A stretch of 64,000 nt of DNA from Ahaetulla prasina (GCF_028640845.1 NC_080543.1:98507825-98571824); one strand, 5' to 3'. Shown: positions 1 through 13,967, counted from the first letter of the stretch. Notes: generated by a model not told the origin, from the sequence alone. Numbers and translations are program-made.

Positions 1-547
1 TTTGAACAGCTGATTTCTTGATTCAGACATTTTGTTTCTGGCATGGGAACCTGATGAGTGTATGCATGTAAGTGTGTGTGTGTGTTTGTGTGTGTATGTG
101 TGTGTTGTGTTTGGTTGCACTCCCTGTCTGTCATTGCAAAAGTGTTACCAGATGTATTCTACCATGTGTAAATTGAATCCAACTGCTGATGTGAGTTTTC
201 CTCATCACACCCCAGAAACAAGTTGCAACGGTCATGTTCATTGTTATGAGGCAAAGAAAGAATCTGCCACAGCTCATGTGGTTCTCTAAAGTACTTAGGA
301 GCTGATACAAATAGCAAGTGTCATTTTTTTTAAATCACTCATCTTGTGATTGTAGCAGTATTTCTTTGTAGCAAATCTAAGTTCTCTTAATGCAAATGCA
401 AAAATGATAATGAACAAATATCCTATTGGCCTATATTTTTATATGCAAGGAAGTGTTTTGCCTGGTTAACAGCAGAAGTACCAGCTCTTGCACTGTGCCA
501 TATCATATCAGTAACGCTATAGGGTTCCACCATATTGTATTGCATCA
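1..547. other. Unassigned AT-rich DNA with a TG-rich microsatellite
   Basis: No gene is visible. A degenerate TG-rich tract with TA and TT interruptions occupies about 70-112. Short open frames over the tract are low complexity and have no recognisable domain. Confidence 0.6.
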
Positions 548-559
548 TAACCTAGAATA
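548..559. repeat. Target-site duplication, first copy
   Basis: TAACCTAGAATA is repeated exactly at 918-929 and brackets the SINE. Confidence 0.9.
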
Positions 560-917
560 GGTAAAGGTAAAGGTTCCCCTCGCACATACGTGCTAGTTGT
601 TGCCGACTCTAGGGGGCAGTGCTCATCTCCGTTTCAAAGCCGAAGAGCCAGCGCTGTCCGAAGATGTCTCCATGGTCATGTGGCCAGCATGACTCAACGC
701 CAAAGGCACATGGAACGCTGTTACCTTCCCACCAAAGGTGGTCCCTATTTTTTCTACTTGCATTTTTATGTGCTTTTGAAACTGCTAGGTTGGCAGAAGC
801 TGGGACAAGTAATGGGAGCTCACCCTGTTATATGGCAGCACTAGGGATTCGAACAGCTGAGCTGCCGACCTTTTGATCGACAAACTTAACGTCCTAGCCC
901 CTGAGCCACCACGTCCC
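560..917 (-). mobile_element. Sauria-type tRNA SINE, complete, with TSD
   Basis: This is a full-length tRNA-derived SINE of 358 bp. Read on the minus strand, the head starts at 917 with a pol III A-box-like GTGGCTCAGGGGC. The B box GTTCGAATCCC lies at 854-844. A tRNA-unrelated body follows, and the element ends at 560 in ACCTTTACCTTTACC-type repeats. That tail type is the hallmark of Sauria SINEs, which are known to be mobilised by Bov-B LINEs. A 12-bp direct repeat TAACCTAGAATA flanks it at 548-559 and 918-929, which fixes both ends and shows insertion by target-primed reverse transcription. Two 84-85 aa open frames inside it are non-coding. Confidence 0.9.
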
Positions 918-929
918 TAACCTAGAATA

Positions 930-2502
930 CCTTTTGGCCAACCTCTCCTTGTTGTCTATCTGGATTTTATGTCTAGCATCCTTGGATTATGATAACAGCA
1001 TTTGCCCAGTTAAGATGGAGATCATATTAGAGGATCCTCATTTTATCTTCTCATACTGCCATTCCTCGCCTGCCCAACATCAATCCACCTGCATTGTATT
1101 AGAAATGTATTAGAATTAATTTGACAAAGAACCACATGAGCACCATTTAGGTGCCCAAGACGTGTCATTTTAACTCAATGATGTGGAAATGTGTGATATT
1201 AGAAGGACAGCTTTTTTTCATGATAGCATTTATTCCTGTTGTTATGGTTTACAGTATATTTATAATACCAAAGTCTTAACAAATGTATGATGATATATTT
1301 GCTCATTTCCTTAATGGCAAAAGGATCTGGCAAATGTATAAAAGAAAAAATATTTAATTGGTCTTCAATTAATTTTGAATGAATGGGACTTTTTGTACTA
1401 ATACAAATTGTAGGTCTATATGTTTCTATATGGTGTTTTCTGCCTAAGGTCCATTATAAAGATTTGTTGTTTTCCTGCCAATTATTAAACAAGATTTGAA
1501 GTATTAATTTGAATTTAAGTTAATAATGCTTAACTACAGTATACTAAGTATACGTATGTGGAAAAATATCCCCACTCTCCATGCTTTATGGGCTCAGGAA
1601 CAGTAAAGCAGACTAACATTCATACTTTAGGAGCGTCAAGCTACTTCAAAAACAGCTTGAACTTGCAAAGACTGCTACTGAGATCATGGGTAGACTAACA
1701 GAACATATGCTGTTCTCTAGCTTTGACCTATTAATTTAGTTAACAGGGATAGATTGATTCTTTCCCCATCTCTGATTTGTGTTCAAAATGTTTATTTTTA
1801 ATGTAAGAAATTTTTGGCACAGTGACTATCGCCTTCTTTTCATATGGGCTTAGAGACCTATAGTATCTCTGGCAAAACTGCCAGCTACCTTCACGTGAAA
1901 CTACCACGTTAGAAAAATGCTAAGCATGAGAGTTAGCACATGGGGATCCATGGTTTGGAAAAGTTGTGGAAAAACACACATGGATTGTTTCCTATAGCAT
2001 TTATTTTTATGAAAGTGAAAGCCAGAGATTGTGTATTGACTAACAACATGACATCTCTTCATGTTTGATAGTATCATCACTTCCCCTTTGACTTTGGCAT
2101 GCATAATGCCTCATATTAATAACAAAATGTATTTGATCATGAATATTGCTGGAATGGAAACATGTCTGTTATGTTCCTTAGCCTAAATTGCATACTTTTG
2201 AATAATATTTTGGGCTGGTTTGGGAAGGCTCTGGTTAAGCTGCCAGAGGGCTGCAGTTTAATATTTATGATGTTCTTAACTGTTTAATTGGATCTTAACT
2301 TGAATTTTAATGGGATGCAGTAATTGTTTTTAATCTACTGTTACCCACAGCGAACCTTCCACATGGGGTGGGCTATAAATTTTAAAGGAATACTATTGTT
2401 TTTCTACAGCATTTTAAAGCAAACAAACAAACAAATAAAAATATGTCAAATATGTCTTTTAAAGCCAAAAGATAGAAATTGAGGTTAGCTTTTCATTTTT
2501 GG
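930..2502. other. Unassigned AT-rich DNA
   Basis: No gene, repeat family or RNA gene is recognised. A minus-strand 67-codon frame at 1901-2104 has no motif and is probably chance. Confidence 0.5.
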
Positions 2503-4530
2503 AATTCTTTAAAGTAAAAATCATATTTTAATAAATGAAGAACCAAATTTCCCCTCATGGTTTTTTAAAAAGTGAACATGATAGAATTATAGAATTATTC
2601 TTAAAGATTGTTGAAAACTAATATTTTATTATTGTCCATAGCCCAATTGAAATTATTTTAAAATGGCTGAATATGTACAATTTAGCTGTGCATTTCTTTA
2701 AATGTAAACTCCAAAGTCTTCAATCAGTGTTTATTTCTGTATTGTACTATAAAATTATTTAATATAGGATTCAAAATAAAGCTAATTTCAGACTAGTTCT
2801 GAACTCTTTGGACTTTAATGAGCGTGTTTCAAAAACATAAAAGAAATAAGAAACTTGTATTATTGAAGTTGCATCAGGAGTTTCTCTTTTATTCATACTT
2901 CGTTCGGCAAATGTAGTAAAATCTACAGCCAAAAGTATGGATAGGAAAAAATTAGGTCATATTTGAGTACTACCTTATTTTACATGAAACAAATGTGTGC
3001 AATTCAAGCTCAGTTAATCATTTAATATATAAATACATATTGCAATTCAGTTTTCCAGTTTAAAATGTACACAAAATATATATATTGTTGAATTGTAAAT
3101 ACATTTCATACGTTACAGAGAAGCTGACACAAAAATACATATAAAATGTCATTTCAAGTTTTTATTATTGCCAATTCTTTTAAAATAAAAATCATATTTT
3201 AATAAATGAAGAACCAAATTTCCCCTCATGGTTTTTTAAAAAGTGAACATGATAGAATTATAGAATTATTCTTAAAGATTGTTGAAAACTAATATTTTAT
3301 TATTGTCCATAGCCCAATTGAAATTATTTTAAAATGGCTGAATATGTACAATTTAGCTGTGCATTTCTTTAAATGTAAACTCCAAAGTCTTCAATCAGTG
3401 TTTATTTCTGTATTGTACTATAAAATTATTTAATATAGGATTCAAAATAAAGCTAATTTCAGACTAGTTCTGAACTCTTTGGACTTTAATGAGCGTGTTT
3501 CAAAAACATAAAAGAAATAAGAAACTTGTATTATTGAAGTTGCATCAGGAGTTTCTCTTTTATTCATACTTCGTTCGGCAAATGTAGTAAAATCTACAGC
3601 CAAAAGTATGGATAGGAAAAATTAGGTCATATTTGAGTACTACCTTATTTTACATGAAACAAATGTGTGCAATTCAAGCTCAGTTAATCATTTAATATAT
3701 AAATACATATTGCAATCCAGTTTTCCAGTTTAAAATGTACACAAAATATATATATTGTTGAATTGTAAATACATTTCATACGTTACAGAGAAGCTGACAC
3801 AAAAATACATATAAAATGTCATTTCAAGTTTTTTATTATTGCCAATTCTTTTAAAATAAAAATCATATTTTAATAAATGAAGAACCAAATTTCCCCTCAT
3901 GGTTTTTTAAAAAGTGAACATGATAGAATTATAGAATTATTCTTAAAGATTGTTGAAAACTAATATTTTATTATTGTCCATAGCCCAATTGAAATTATTT
4001 TAAAATGGCTGAATATGTACAATTTAGCTGTGCATTTCTTTAAATGTAAACTCCAAAGTCTTCAATCAGTGTTTATTTCTGTATTGTACTATAAAATTAT
4101 TTAATATAGGATTCAAAATAAAGCTAATTTCAGACTAGTTCTGAACTCTTTGGACTTTAATGAGCGTGTTTCAAAAACATAAAAGAAATAAGAAACTTGT
4201 ATTATTGAAGTTGCATCAGGAGTTTCTCTTTTATTCATACTTCGTTCGGCAAATGTAGTAAAATCTACAGCCAAAAGTATGGATAGGAAAAAATTAGGTC
4301 ATATTTGAGTACTACCTTATTTTGCGCACATGAAACAAATGTGTGCAATTCAAGCTCAGTTAATCATTTAATATATAAATACATATTGCAATTCAGTTTT
4401 CCAGTTTAAAATGTACACAAAATATATATATTGTTGAATTGTAAATACATTTCATACGTTACAGAGAAGCTGACACAAAAATACATATAAAATGTCATTT
4501 CAAGTTTTTTATTATTGCCAATTCTTTTAA
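2503..4530. repeat. Tandem triplication of a 671-bp unit
   Basis: Three head-to-tail copies are present. The landmark TCATATTTTAATAAATGAAG occurs at 2521, 3192 and 3863, exactly 671 bp apart each time. The copies are almost identical. I saw one T/C change near 3716, A-run length changes near 3618 and in the T run before each junction, and a 4-bp GCGC insertion at about 4324-4327 in copy 3. The short AATTCTTTnAAA motif sits at each boundary. The unit is AT-rich, carries several AATAAA motifs and has no long open frame. It may be a recent local duplication or an assembly artefact; the GCGC difference argues mildly against simple sequence copying. I could not assign the unit to a repeat family. 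Confidence 0.95.
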
Positions 4531-7500
4531 ATGCAACTGCTCTTTTATATTATGTGATTAGATCAATTCATATTAAATACTGACTTTAAGTAACATTTTC
4601 TGAAACATATATAACACTTGACTTTATCTATACACAAAAATAATTTCCTTTAAGCTCTCATATGTTTTCTCCAAAGCACAAAGTAGCTCATTTCAAAAAA
4701 GTATTCTTGAATTGTGAATGAAACACTGTTCGTGAAATGAATTATGGAATGATTGACACATGTCAATAAAGTTGAAAAAAATATGAAAATCATGTAGTAA
4801 TACTGCTGAAATTTCTGTTTTAATTTCTACTCCTGGGATGGGAGAAACAAAACTTTATTTTGTTTTGTTCTTCTTCCAAATAAATAAATAAAACATGTAC
4901 CTATTGAAGAAAACCATTTGGAACTTTGTGGACCATTTTTAATCTGTATGTATATGTATCTACATATATGCAAACATACATGTATTACATTAATGTGTAA
5001 AATTATTTAATAATCATGAAATTAGTGATTATTAAATAATTTAATAATAGTGCATGCCTCTGTTCAGCACCACAGATGGTAATAAAACCTAGCAACCTGA
5101 GAAGCTCTGTTATGGAGACTGTTTTCCATAAACCTGATATACTGTAACTACATGTACTATGCATCTTGGGACAAACAGAGAAACTTGTATCATCCTGCAA
5201 AACTAGTCACAGAGACATCCTTAGCCTATTACCAGATGTTTTTATGAAAGAGAATGTTCTTTCACTTACAAGTTCACTTGTAAAATTAGTATGTCAACTC
5301 TAAAATTTACCTGGAGATATTTGCTTTACTTTCTGTATATTCTTTGGATGGGGGGCAATTTAAGTGCATGTGTGTATATAATACACATATGCTTATACTT
5401 TATATATCTTTATTAGCTTTGTCATGAGAGGCACCTTCTAAATTTAATATTGATTCATATGTTAGACAATCTATGTTGAGATAAAGCAATGGGTTTTAAG
5501 GATACTAATTAATTTTAAATGTATTAATAATGATAGGGCAAGGATGTTGTAAGCAAATACATGCAAAAATATGAAGTTTTCCAATTCCTAATTATGTATG
5601 ATCATACCTTCAGTCATTCATTCATATCTATGTACATTAAGACTAACTTTCAACATGGAATAAACCTGTGACTCTTTCTTAAATGCTGTGTCCCAATGGC
5701 CCAAATTCCATGGCAAGTAACCATCAAAGTCCATAATTTCTTTTTTTTTTTTGTAATTATTATGCTTGTTTCATTTTACAGAAATGTCTTCAGCACAAAA
5801 TACAACGCAATACAAGATTAAGAAATACTGCAAAAGTTAGTATGTGACTGTGTTTTTGTTTTTTGTTGTTCTGTTGTTATTGAATAAGAATCTTTGTTCC
5901 CTCTTTCTCCAAAAAATAAAAATATTTTTTTCAAACTGATGTCTTAATGTACAATCAAATCATCAAAATCTACTCTAATATAACCGTGAAAATAACAATG
6001 ACATATCTCAGGCTATTGGGATTTTCAAATTTCTAGTTAGAGTTTTACTTAGACTTCCCATCAATACTGATTCCATAAATGCATATATGTGGACTTGTTT
6101 AAAAAAAAATACTAAAGAGCCACACCTCTTCTAGCAATGAAATTAATAATAATGACCACAAAGTTGTTTAACTGATTGATCCTGCAACTAAACATTTAAC
6201 ATGATTTGTACCTAACTAAAAGACAGGAACAAGATTGGGGTAGAAATGGAAAAAAACAAGTTCAAACAATTAAGTTAAATATTGTATTAAGTAATATACA
6301 GTGAAATACAGTTCATATCTTACAGCATATCTAATTGAATAACAGAGATTCTCATTGTATATTCCATTGAGGTTTTGTAAAAATATTCTGAATATTATGT
6401 TGGAATCCATTGAAAAAAGTTGTTGGGTTACTTGCTTGATTTTATTTGCCATTAAATGTAAAGATAAAGTTCCATTCCAGAATAGTAAATAGACATGTAA
6501 CACTTTTTAAAAATAGTGATTTACTTCTGATTTTTGAAATATATTTTTCTCATGTAATTAATTTTCATTTTACAACTAGCATATCCCTCACCAAAATTAT
6601 ATCTTATTTCTCTTCCACCTTATTCTTGATACCATCCTATTTTACAAGTTTCAGTCATTCAGGATGTGTATATAAAATCATCTTCCATAAAATATCTATT
6701 ACTTAGGGAAGATCAAATGAAGAGCTGAAAAATGCATAGAACTGCCTTCAAGGCCAACCCTTATTGACTGCTTAGAAAGTCAATCAACAAACTATTTCTT
6801 TAGGATCAGAAAGGAAAGTAGAGCTGTCATTTAGTTCCAAACTATGTTTCGGAAGCCCTTCAACTTCAAAAATGTTATTTGATATACCAATTGTTTAGAA
6901 AACAAAGCAATACATGGACTTCAAGAAAGACTTGTACAAATTCAAATATTTAAAACAGGCTTTTTTTTTTTTTTTTTGGAAAGGACCCAAATGACAGATT
7001 TGGGGAAGATAATCCATTGTTCTCCTCATTTCCAATATGTAGAGAATTGATAAATATTTTTCTCACTTTTTTTGGCAAATAGGAATCTGCTCTTTCGTTT
7101 TATGCATTTAGCCAAAAAGTTTATACTATTCAAGGCTGAAGTGTCTTATGGGTGTAAAATCATGGATGTAAACTCCAAAACTGCTTTAGAAACCACTATC
7201 GAATAGGTTTTTAAAATTAATTTGACAAAACAAAGAAATAAGTTCTTGCTAAACAATCAATTTTTGCATTGATTTTATTAAATTTGAGTTTAAATCAGAT
7301 TATATCAAATATTGGAGGGATGGCCATGTCCATGTTACATATTTTTTTCTGGCTCTTCCCACTTCTGGGACACAACACTGACATGTTATGAACTCTTAGA
7401 GTGGTACCAAAAAATTTCACATCATGGAATTATTTTTTATTTCCAACTTATTTAGCCTAAATAATACTGAAAAGAAAAGAAAACAACCCCCAAAAATGAA

Positions 7501-9480
7501 CCCATGTCAGGAACATCAGGCAATCAGATTATAGTGCAACTGACTCAAAAGCAGGGTCAATGATTTGATCATTACAGAGCAGTTCACAATCAGCCTTACA
7601 TGTCATTTATTTTACAAGAAATAAATAAAAGCCAGGTCAGAAAACGCATAGCTTCACAAAATGTAATAGGAATTGTTTTGGTACTTTTTGCCATTAACTG
7701 AAGGCACTTAGAGCAATAGGAAATTCACTGGTTTTACCTGATCACATGAAAGAATTCTTGATTTTAAAAATGATGTTTTATCATTCTTGAAAGTTGTTGG
7801 GTTGCTTGCTTGCTTGCTTGTTTGTTTAGGCTGAGGCAGACTTTTTTTTTTTTGATAAGGGCAAACCAAATCTCACATTTTTTAGTACGGAAGAGTGGCA
7901 GCAGGGGAGTTGTACCAACTACAGTAGGTATAGTTTGTATGCTGGAATAAATGAAAGAGCGTCTATATTTCATTTGTGCTTTATCAAACTTGCATTGTAT
8001 CCTTGAGGTATTGAGAAGAAAACTGAGAGGTGTGATACCCTGGAAGTGCACTTTTGTTTTATTTTTTTCTTCTTTCATTATTTTTGAATTGTAAATAAAG
8101 TTATTGTTTACTTATGCACCCACTTTGGGACTTCGGGGACAAAACTTGCATGTGGGAGACTTTTCAGAGATTTTATATTCAATTATTTCACTTCCTCCAG
8201 CATTTCCCTTGCTGAGAATCTTGATTTAGTTAAGGATCAAATTATACATCTTCCTTTCTGCATTTAGATTGCAAGAGACAGAGAACGGTATTTTTCCCCC
8301 CCTTTGCTTCTGTCTTGAAACCATCCAGAATAACCACATCATATGTGGATGGAGTTGTTATTTTTCTTTTTCTTTTTTTTTAAAAGGGAGAATCTGTAAA
8401 AATGTGACACGAGGGTCAAAATCAATATGTATCCAAAGCCTTTGTGGCAACAAAAGACGGAAAGAAATGCTTTGAGACAAAAAAATTAAAACAAACACTG
8501 CAATTAGGTTTTATTTAGTCTTCTTAAAAAGAAAGACAATGATTTCCATTTCATATGGAAATGTAGATTTCTTCAGAGTAATTTCATGTTCTTTTTGATT
8601 TAAAGGAACTTTTTTCCCCCTTTGATTACTGAGATAGGCAGTTCTCTCTTTTTAACACGTAATACAAAATCAACGTACTTCCCCTCCTTTTTCTCTGCAA
8701 ACAGTCAGCAAAAATTGCCTTCTCAAATGCCCAGAGCACAATAGCATCCAATCTAAACTTAAGTTGAGAGTTGTTTTGTGCCACCTTCTCCTTGTCACTT
8801 TCCGCTGTCATTTGTTAAGATATCAGCTCTAAATTATTAACCCATTTTAGGAATATAAATAATTCACCAGTCAACAAATAAAAGTGACAGCTAATTAATC
8901 AGTATCTGAACATGTGCTAAGGTGTCATGCTTTAGTCCATATCAGAGTAAGAATCCTGCTGAGGTCCACATGTCTGCCACCTCTTGTTTCTTTCTTTTCG
9001 CTGCATAAAAGCCTGCCTACACTTCCTGAGGGCTTCATGATTATCTGGAGGCCTTGTGCTTCCTTTCGCCAGCTTTCTCTCTTTGCCGTGATCTTAAACA
9101 CATAGGCCAGGACTAAGGATGAAGGAGGAGCTGAGGGAAAACCATAACTGACAGCTGGAATGGATATAATCTTTGACATGGTTGTCAGGACCTTTGGCAG
9201 GACAGTGTGGTCTTCAACAGCCACAGAAGAAAAAGGGTAAAAGATTGGCAAGCATCCTTGGTTCAGGCCAGAAGGATTGACATACTGGGACCATGTGACT
9301 CTGAGGTGAGAGTGGAATGGCTTTGAGACACTTGGGACAAGTCAAAAGGTGATATTATGCCCTTAAGTCAGGGTAGGCAATGTTTTTTTGTAATCCAGGG
9401 CTGCAAGGGTAGTCAATTAAAGGCTATATTGGTTGGAACTGAAATATGTCAAGAGTGGGGTTGCAGCTAAAGAGAGTTGA
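4531..9480. other. Unassigned AT-rich DNA, no gene seen
   Basis: About 5 kb without recognisable elements. Homopolymer T runs lie near 5741-5751 and 6961-6977. Open frames of up to 108 codons (minus 8925-9251; minus 7764-8078) show no domain, no homology I recognise and no splice context I can defend. A weak hAT-end-like string starts near 9369 but is too degraded to call. Confidence 0.5.
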
Positions 9481-10370
9481 CACCCCAATTTGTTCTTTGA
9501 CAACTTCTCTCCACCACCCCACTTTGCTTTATTCTCCTTCAAAAGGTAGTTGTTGTGAATGGAGACACAGCTTTTATGAAAGGTCTCTTATCCAGGGCCT
9601 TTTGAAATAAAGCTAATGCCAGCTAAATAAATTTGATCACCATTTCAAAGTATTGCTGATTGCTTTCCTAGTTTGCTTGTTTGTTTATTTATCTATCTTA
9701 GTGAAAAACCAAGTGATTGGTTATTTAATTAATTACACACATATACACACCCAATAATAACATAACAAAATGGAAAATAGAAGTGACAGCTCAATTGTCA
9801 GTGGCCGGATTACGCTATTATTGGTTGGTTATTCTAACACCTTCCAGCATGGTTTAAAATTCTCATTTGGGTGTTTTGACACAGACTGGCTGCTATTTCC
9901 AAAGAACCAGCAAAATTCCATGATTAAGCCTAACTCTGAATGTAGGATTCCCACTGTCAATTAGTGGGTCTTATACCCATTACATTACAATAGCCTCTAA
10001 AGTTCTTAGCCATACTATTGTATATATGGTGAGCTGAACTAATAAATAATTAATGTGACTGGCAAAGTAATCATTAATAAATAACTTGAGTTGGACAAAG
10101 TATTCCAATCTGCTATTTTGGACAGCTCTGACACTCAAGTCTTCAATATATTTTATAAAATTCCAGAGTATTTGCTAGAAGTGCAAAAGGAACTGTATTG
10201 TTTATTTCCCTCTTTCTGGGTTTTTTTTTTGGGGGGGGGGGAGGGGGTTGTTTAGTTTTATTTTTAAAAAATCTCTTTCCCATTCCTAATAGAATAAAAA
10301 GAACCTGTGTCACTCTGTATGCTGGGCTTCATTAATAGCAATTAGGAAAACAGACATTATTTATTTATTG

Positions 10371-10399
10371 AATTTCTAAATTCATAAAATTTAGAAATT
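10371..10399. repeat. Perfect 12-bp inverted repeat
   Basis: AATTTCTAAATT and its exact reverse complement AATTTAGAAATT are separated by the 5-nt spacer CATAA. It may be a chance AT-rich cruciform. Confidence 0.8.
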
Positions 10400-11488
10400 T
10401 AGAAATTAGACATAAAACTGAAAGGGCTTTAGGTCTGATGAGTCTATAACACTGGTCTTCAGTCTAAGCCTCGGGATGTATGTAGCCCACAGAGGTACAT
10501 GTATAGCCCATAAATTGTTCCAGATGTTGTTGTCCACCAGCCACAAATTCACATATAATACTTCCTGTCTCGCCTATCTATATGAGATTAGAATCTTTAA
10601 TTCTATGTGTGGGAAAGGATACTTATCCTTGTTTGCTTCTTTGTTTAGTTCAATAACTCCAAATTATGTTAAATCTGAAATCAATGATGATGTTAGAAGA
10701 ATAGGACTATGCAAGATGCATGTCTGTGTATCTGCAAACATTAAATGATAAATGCATTTTAATACACTAATATTAATATTTCATTATAGGATTTATTTTT
10801 CTTACCACACCCACTCTTTAAATCTTTTAAAAATAAATTTTACATGTCCTTTTAGCAGTTCAGCCTTCTGAGGACCATTCACAGTCTGGTTTAGACTTTG
10901 GCCTAAGAAAGTTATTTCTCCTGGATGTAGAACCATCCCTAGCAATGGTTCAACTATGTCATGTTTTGACCCTTCTGATGTCAGAGTTTTAATATTTGTG
11001 GGGGGGAGGAGGAAAGCCCTGGACATTTCTGAGGATATGAGTAGAAAGAATGTTCAAAGTTTACTTATCTTTCTGGCTCTTAGAGAGACAGGAAACTAAT
11101 TAATCTGAATTAGTTATCATGATTAGTCATGAGTAATTTATCCCAGTGATTTCAGTGAATTACTCTTAATTCAGACAGTGAGCTTAAAGAAAGGGGGGAA
11201 ATGCAATAGCATTTTCACCTATTGAGATTTTGTTTTATTTCATTCTGCCCCAAGAAATATAATTATATTTGTATCAATGGCCAAGAAAACAGTGCTGCCC
11301 CTTCTTGTAAACTATTCACAGGTTCACACTAACAGAAATGAAACCAAACAGATTTGGGGAATCTTAATAGTTCCAGTTACCTTTTTTGGTCTCATATATT
11401 TTCAGTTGGACAACTGGAAGGAAATCTTTAACTTGGATGTCACTGCTCAAACTGACATGGAGTTGCTTACAAACTCTAATTCTCTAAA

Positions 11489-11535
11489 ATGGTTGACCAA
11501 GAACAAGAGCTCATCTTTTGTTCTTGGCCAACCAT
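11489..11535. repeat. 18-bp inverted repeat, one mismatch
   Basis: The arm ATGGTTGACCAAGAACAA at 11489-11506 pairs with 11518-11535 with a single mismatch, around an 11-nt spacer. No surrounding transposon signature was recognised. Confidence 0.85.
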
Positions 11536-12715
11536 GATAATTGTACAATTCTAGTTGGAAATCTCACAAATGAATGAATAAAGTTACTTATCTGAAAGTA
11601 ATTGGTGGAGTGGCAGTTCTGACTGCTACAAAAATTGAATGAAAAGATTATTTTTATATCATATTTTTAAAAATACCCAATGGATCTGGGCTCTCATCTG
11701 CTGAGTTAGTTTAGTTTGCCCAATCAGTAGCTTAGATCAGAACCCTTTGCCTCTAATATTTACTTCCATCAAGAGAAAGCCAAAATTGCTGACCAGCATG
11801 CAGTACAAGAGAGTGCAAATGTTTCAAAAAATACAGTGTAAGAGATTGGACTGGTTGGGATGTGATTAATGCATGCACAAAATACACAACACATATCACC
11901 ACATTTAAATAGACAAAAACAAACAAAAATATATGTACAGTCAGGAGACACAAAGAAGTTTAAAAAAGCCAACTTTTCAAAAGTTGAAAAAAAAATATTA
12001 TACTAGATTTGAGAGAACTAAATTTAATAAGGATAATGGGTGTGTTTCGGGTGAAGGTTAATGTATGTGAAAGTAGGTAGGCTAAATGGTGTTAGGGGTG
12101 AGCAGTGGTGTTTGTTTCTTCACTGTGTGATCAAAGGCAATGGCTTTAAACAGCTATATGGCTTGGCATGACTCAGTGATGGAGAGGGGGAAGCAGTTTT
12201 AAGATATGATGGGAAGAGAAGAAATGGCAGAATATATGGAGTAAGACATTACAGAGGAAAAGAGGCTGAAAATCTGTAGCTAATCTCTTCTTCTGGCTTC
12301 ATTTGTTCATCCCCAAGTCCAGAAGATCAGATTGCTAGTGACCACAATCTCAAGCTGATAAACACTAGCTCCATTGGTAACAAGATCCATTGTCCATCTA
12401 CAAGTTTAATGTAAGTTAACAGTACCCTTGTTTGTCAACTGTATTTTGCTATTTTGATATCGGTCATCCCATTTCTTCTGCATTGGCCGTAACAGAGCTG
12501 GGGAGGGAGGGGGAAGTGCCAACGATCTTTACAGACAATTTAGCTATGACTGGTGGCCTGTTCTGTAAGTAGTGGGGTATGAATGCCTATGTGTAAGGTA
12601 AAGAAAAATTGGGCTTCTACTCATGTATTGTCTACACTATTACCATTGTGGGAGCCTTGGCTGAATTGTTGGACATACTTGCCAAGCTAAAATTCCACAA
12701 ATGATTCCCCTATGT

Positions 12716-12965
12716 CAGGGATGTCAAACTCGATTTCATTGAGGGCCACATCAGGGTTGCGTCTGATTTCACGGGCCAGGGTGGGTGTGGCCAGGGTAGA
12801 CATTGACAGGGTGGATGTGGCCAGCTTGACGTCACTTGTGTCAGGGGCACCTGTGGTGGCCCAAGTGCTATGCTAGCAAAAATGGGCTCCTGAGCTCTGT
12901 TTTCAGCTGCGACGGCCTCTTGCAACCCTCTGTCAGCAAAAATGAAGCTTGGGAGGGCTGTGTGC
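12716..12965. mobile_element. hAT-like MITE (CAGGGATGTCAAACTC end)
   Basis: The left end CAGGGATGTCAAACTC closely matches the CAGGGGTGtcAAACT terminus usual for non-autonomous hAT elements. The body is GC-richer than its surroundings and carries the repeated GGGTGGGTGTGGCCAG-type strings seen in snake MITEs. The right end is not clear, so the end coordinate is approximate. The open frames on both strands are non-coding. Confidence 0.7.
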
Positions 12966-13632
12966 ACTAGGTCCTGCCATGATTCCCATGTCAGGTCTAG
13001 GATTTTATGGCCTTCATGGCAACAATGGGTTAATAAACTTAGGCCTCATTTGGATGTATGTTATAATTCATATTTTCTTTGGAACAGTTGCAATGGGATT
13101 TCAGATTGCACAACACTTTTCTACATCTTTTGTTTTGATCAAATCACCTCTTGGTCTAGATAAAATTTGTCACCACCTGAGATCTTGGCAAGGTAAGATG
13201 TTGCGATGATTTTATAATACGTTGCTGATAAAATCACTCAAAACCTTGATTTATCATGGATGTCTTTTAGAGAAGGTGTGACAATCTGATGATAAGTTAC
13301 ACCTGTAACACATACTTAGCTTAGAATAAATTCAATTCAACTCAACTCAAGGTAATGTATTTCTAAGTAAAGAAGCACACTAGTGTTTCTCAGCCTTGCA
13401 ACTTTAAGATAAATGGATTTTAATTCTTAGAAATTCCACATAACCTTATAACATGTAGATTGTCAACATGTAGATTGTCAAGTTCAAAGAAAATAAATGA
13501 AAGAATTTGTAACTTTTGCGTTCACATTTTCATAATGTAGAATGCTAAAATTTACTCTAAAATTGATTGTTTTATTTTTAAGAAAAAGAATGAGACTGAA
13601 CAAGTTCATTAATCAATGGTCCTAAGTTGAAG
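12966..13632. other. Unassigned DNA
   Basis: No gene or repeat family is recognised. A 15-bp direct repeat AACATGTAGATTGTC occurs twice in tandem at about 13450-13480. The 73- and 86-codon frames at 12942-13209 have no domain. Confidence 0.5.
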
Positions 13633-13967
13633 ACCTACAGCCATGATGGTGAACCTGTGGCATGTGTACCCAAAGTGGCACGCAGAGCTATGTTGCTCAG
13701 CATGCATGGCGCTGCCCATTCCTCTTCCGGATTTCTAGTGTGCATGCACCCGCGATGATCAGCTGGCCTTTTTGCATGTGGCAGTGCTGGAAACTAGAAG
13801 AACTGGTTTCCATTTTCATGCGTGAGTATGTGCGCCGGTCAGCTGATCGGCACATGCGCATGCATGCCAGAAACCCAGAAGAGTAGCTGGCTGAAACCGG
13901 AAGTTCAGTAGCTGAAACTGGAAGATCATTTTTGGGCACGCTCATGTGCCCTGGGCAGCTCCTCTTC

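Larger units (their letters stand above)
9481..12715. other. Unassigned AT-rich DNA with small inverted repeats
   Basis: No gene is visible. It holds a T-run/G-run tract near 10219-10247 and the hairpins at 10371-10399 and 11489-11535, listed separately. The 60-90 codon open frames here have no recognisable features. Confidence 0.5.

Noticed and set aside
843..917. Possible tRNA gene (A and B boxes, minus strand)
   Set aside because: It is the head of a SINE with a TSD and ACCTTT tail; no cloverleaf is evident. The same applies to 25565, 53682 and 59529.
2503..4530. Satellite array or CRISPR-like array
   Set aside because: Units are 671 bp, without spacers, and only three copies exist; this is a local tandem duplication.
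8925..9251. 108-codon minus-strand frame as a host exon
   Set aside because: No recognisable domain, no defensible splice sites and no similar neighbour.
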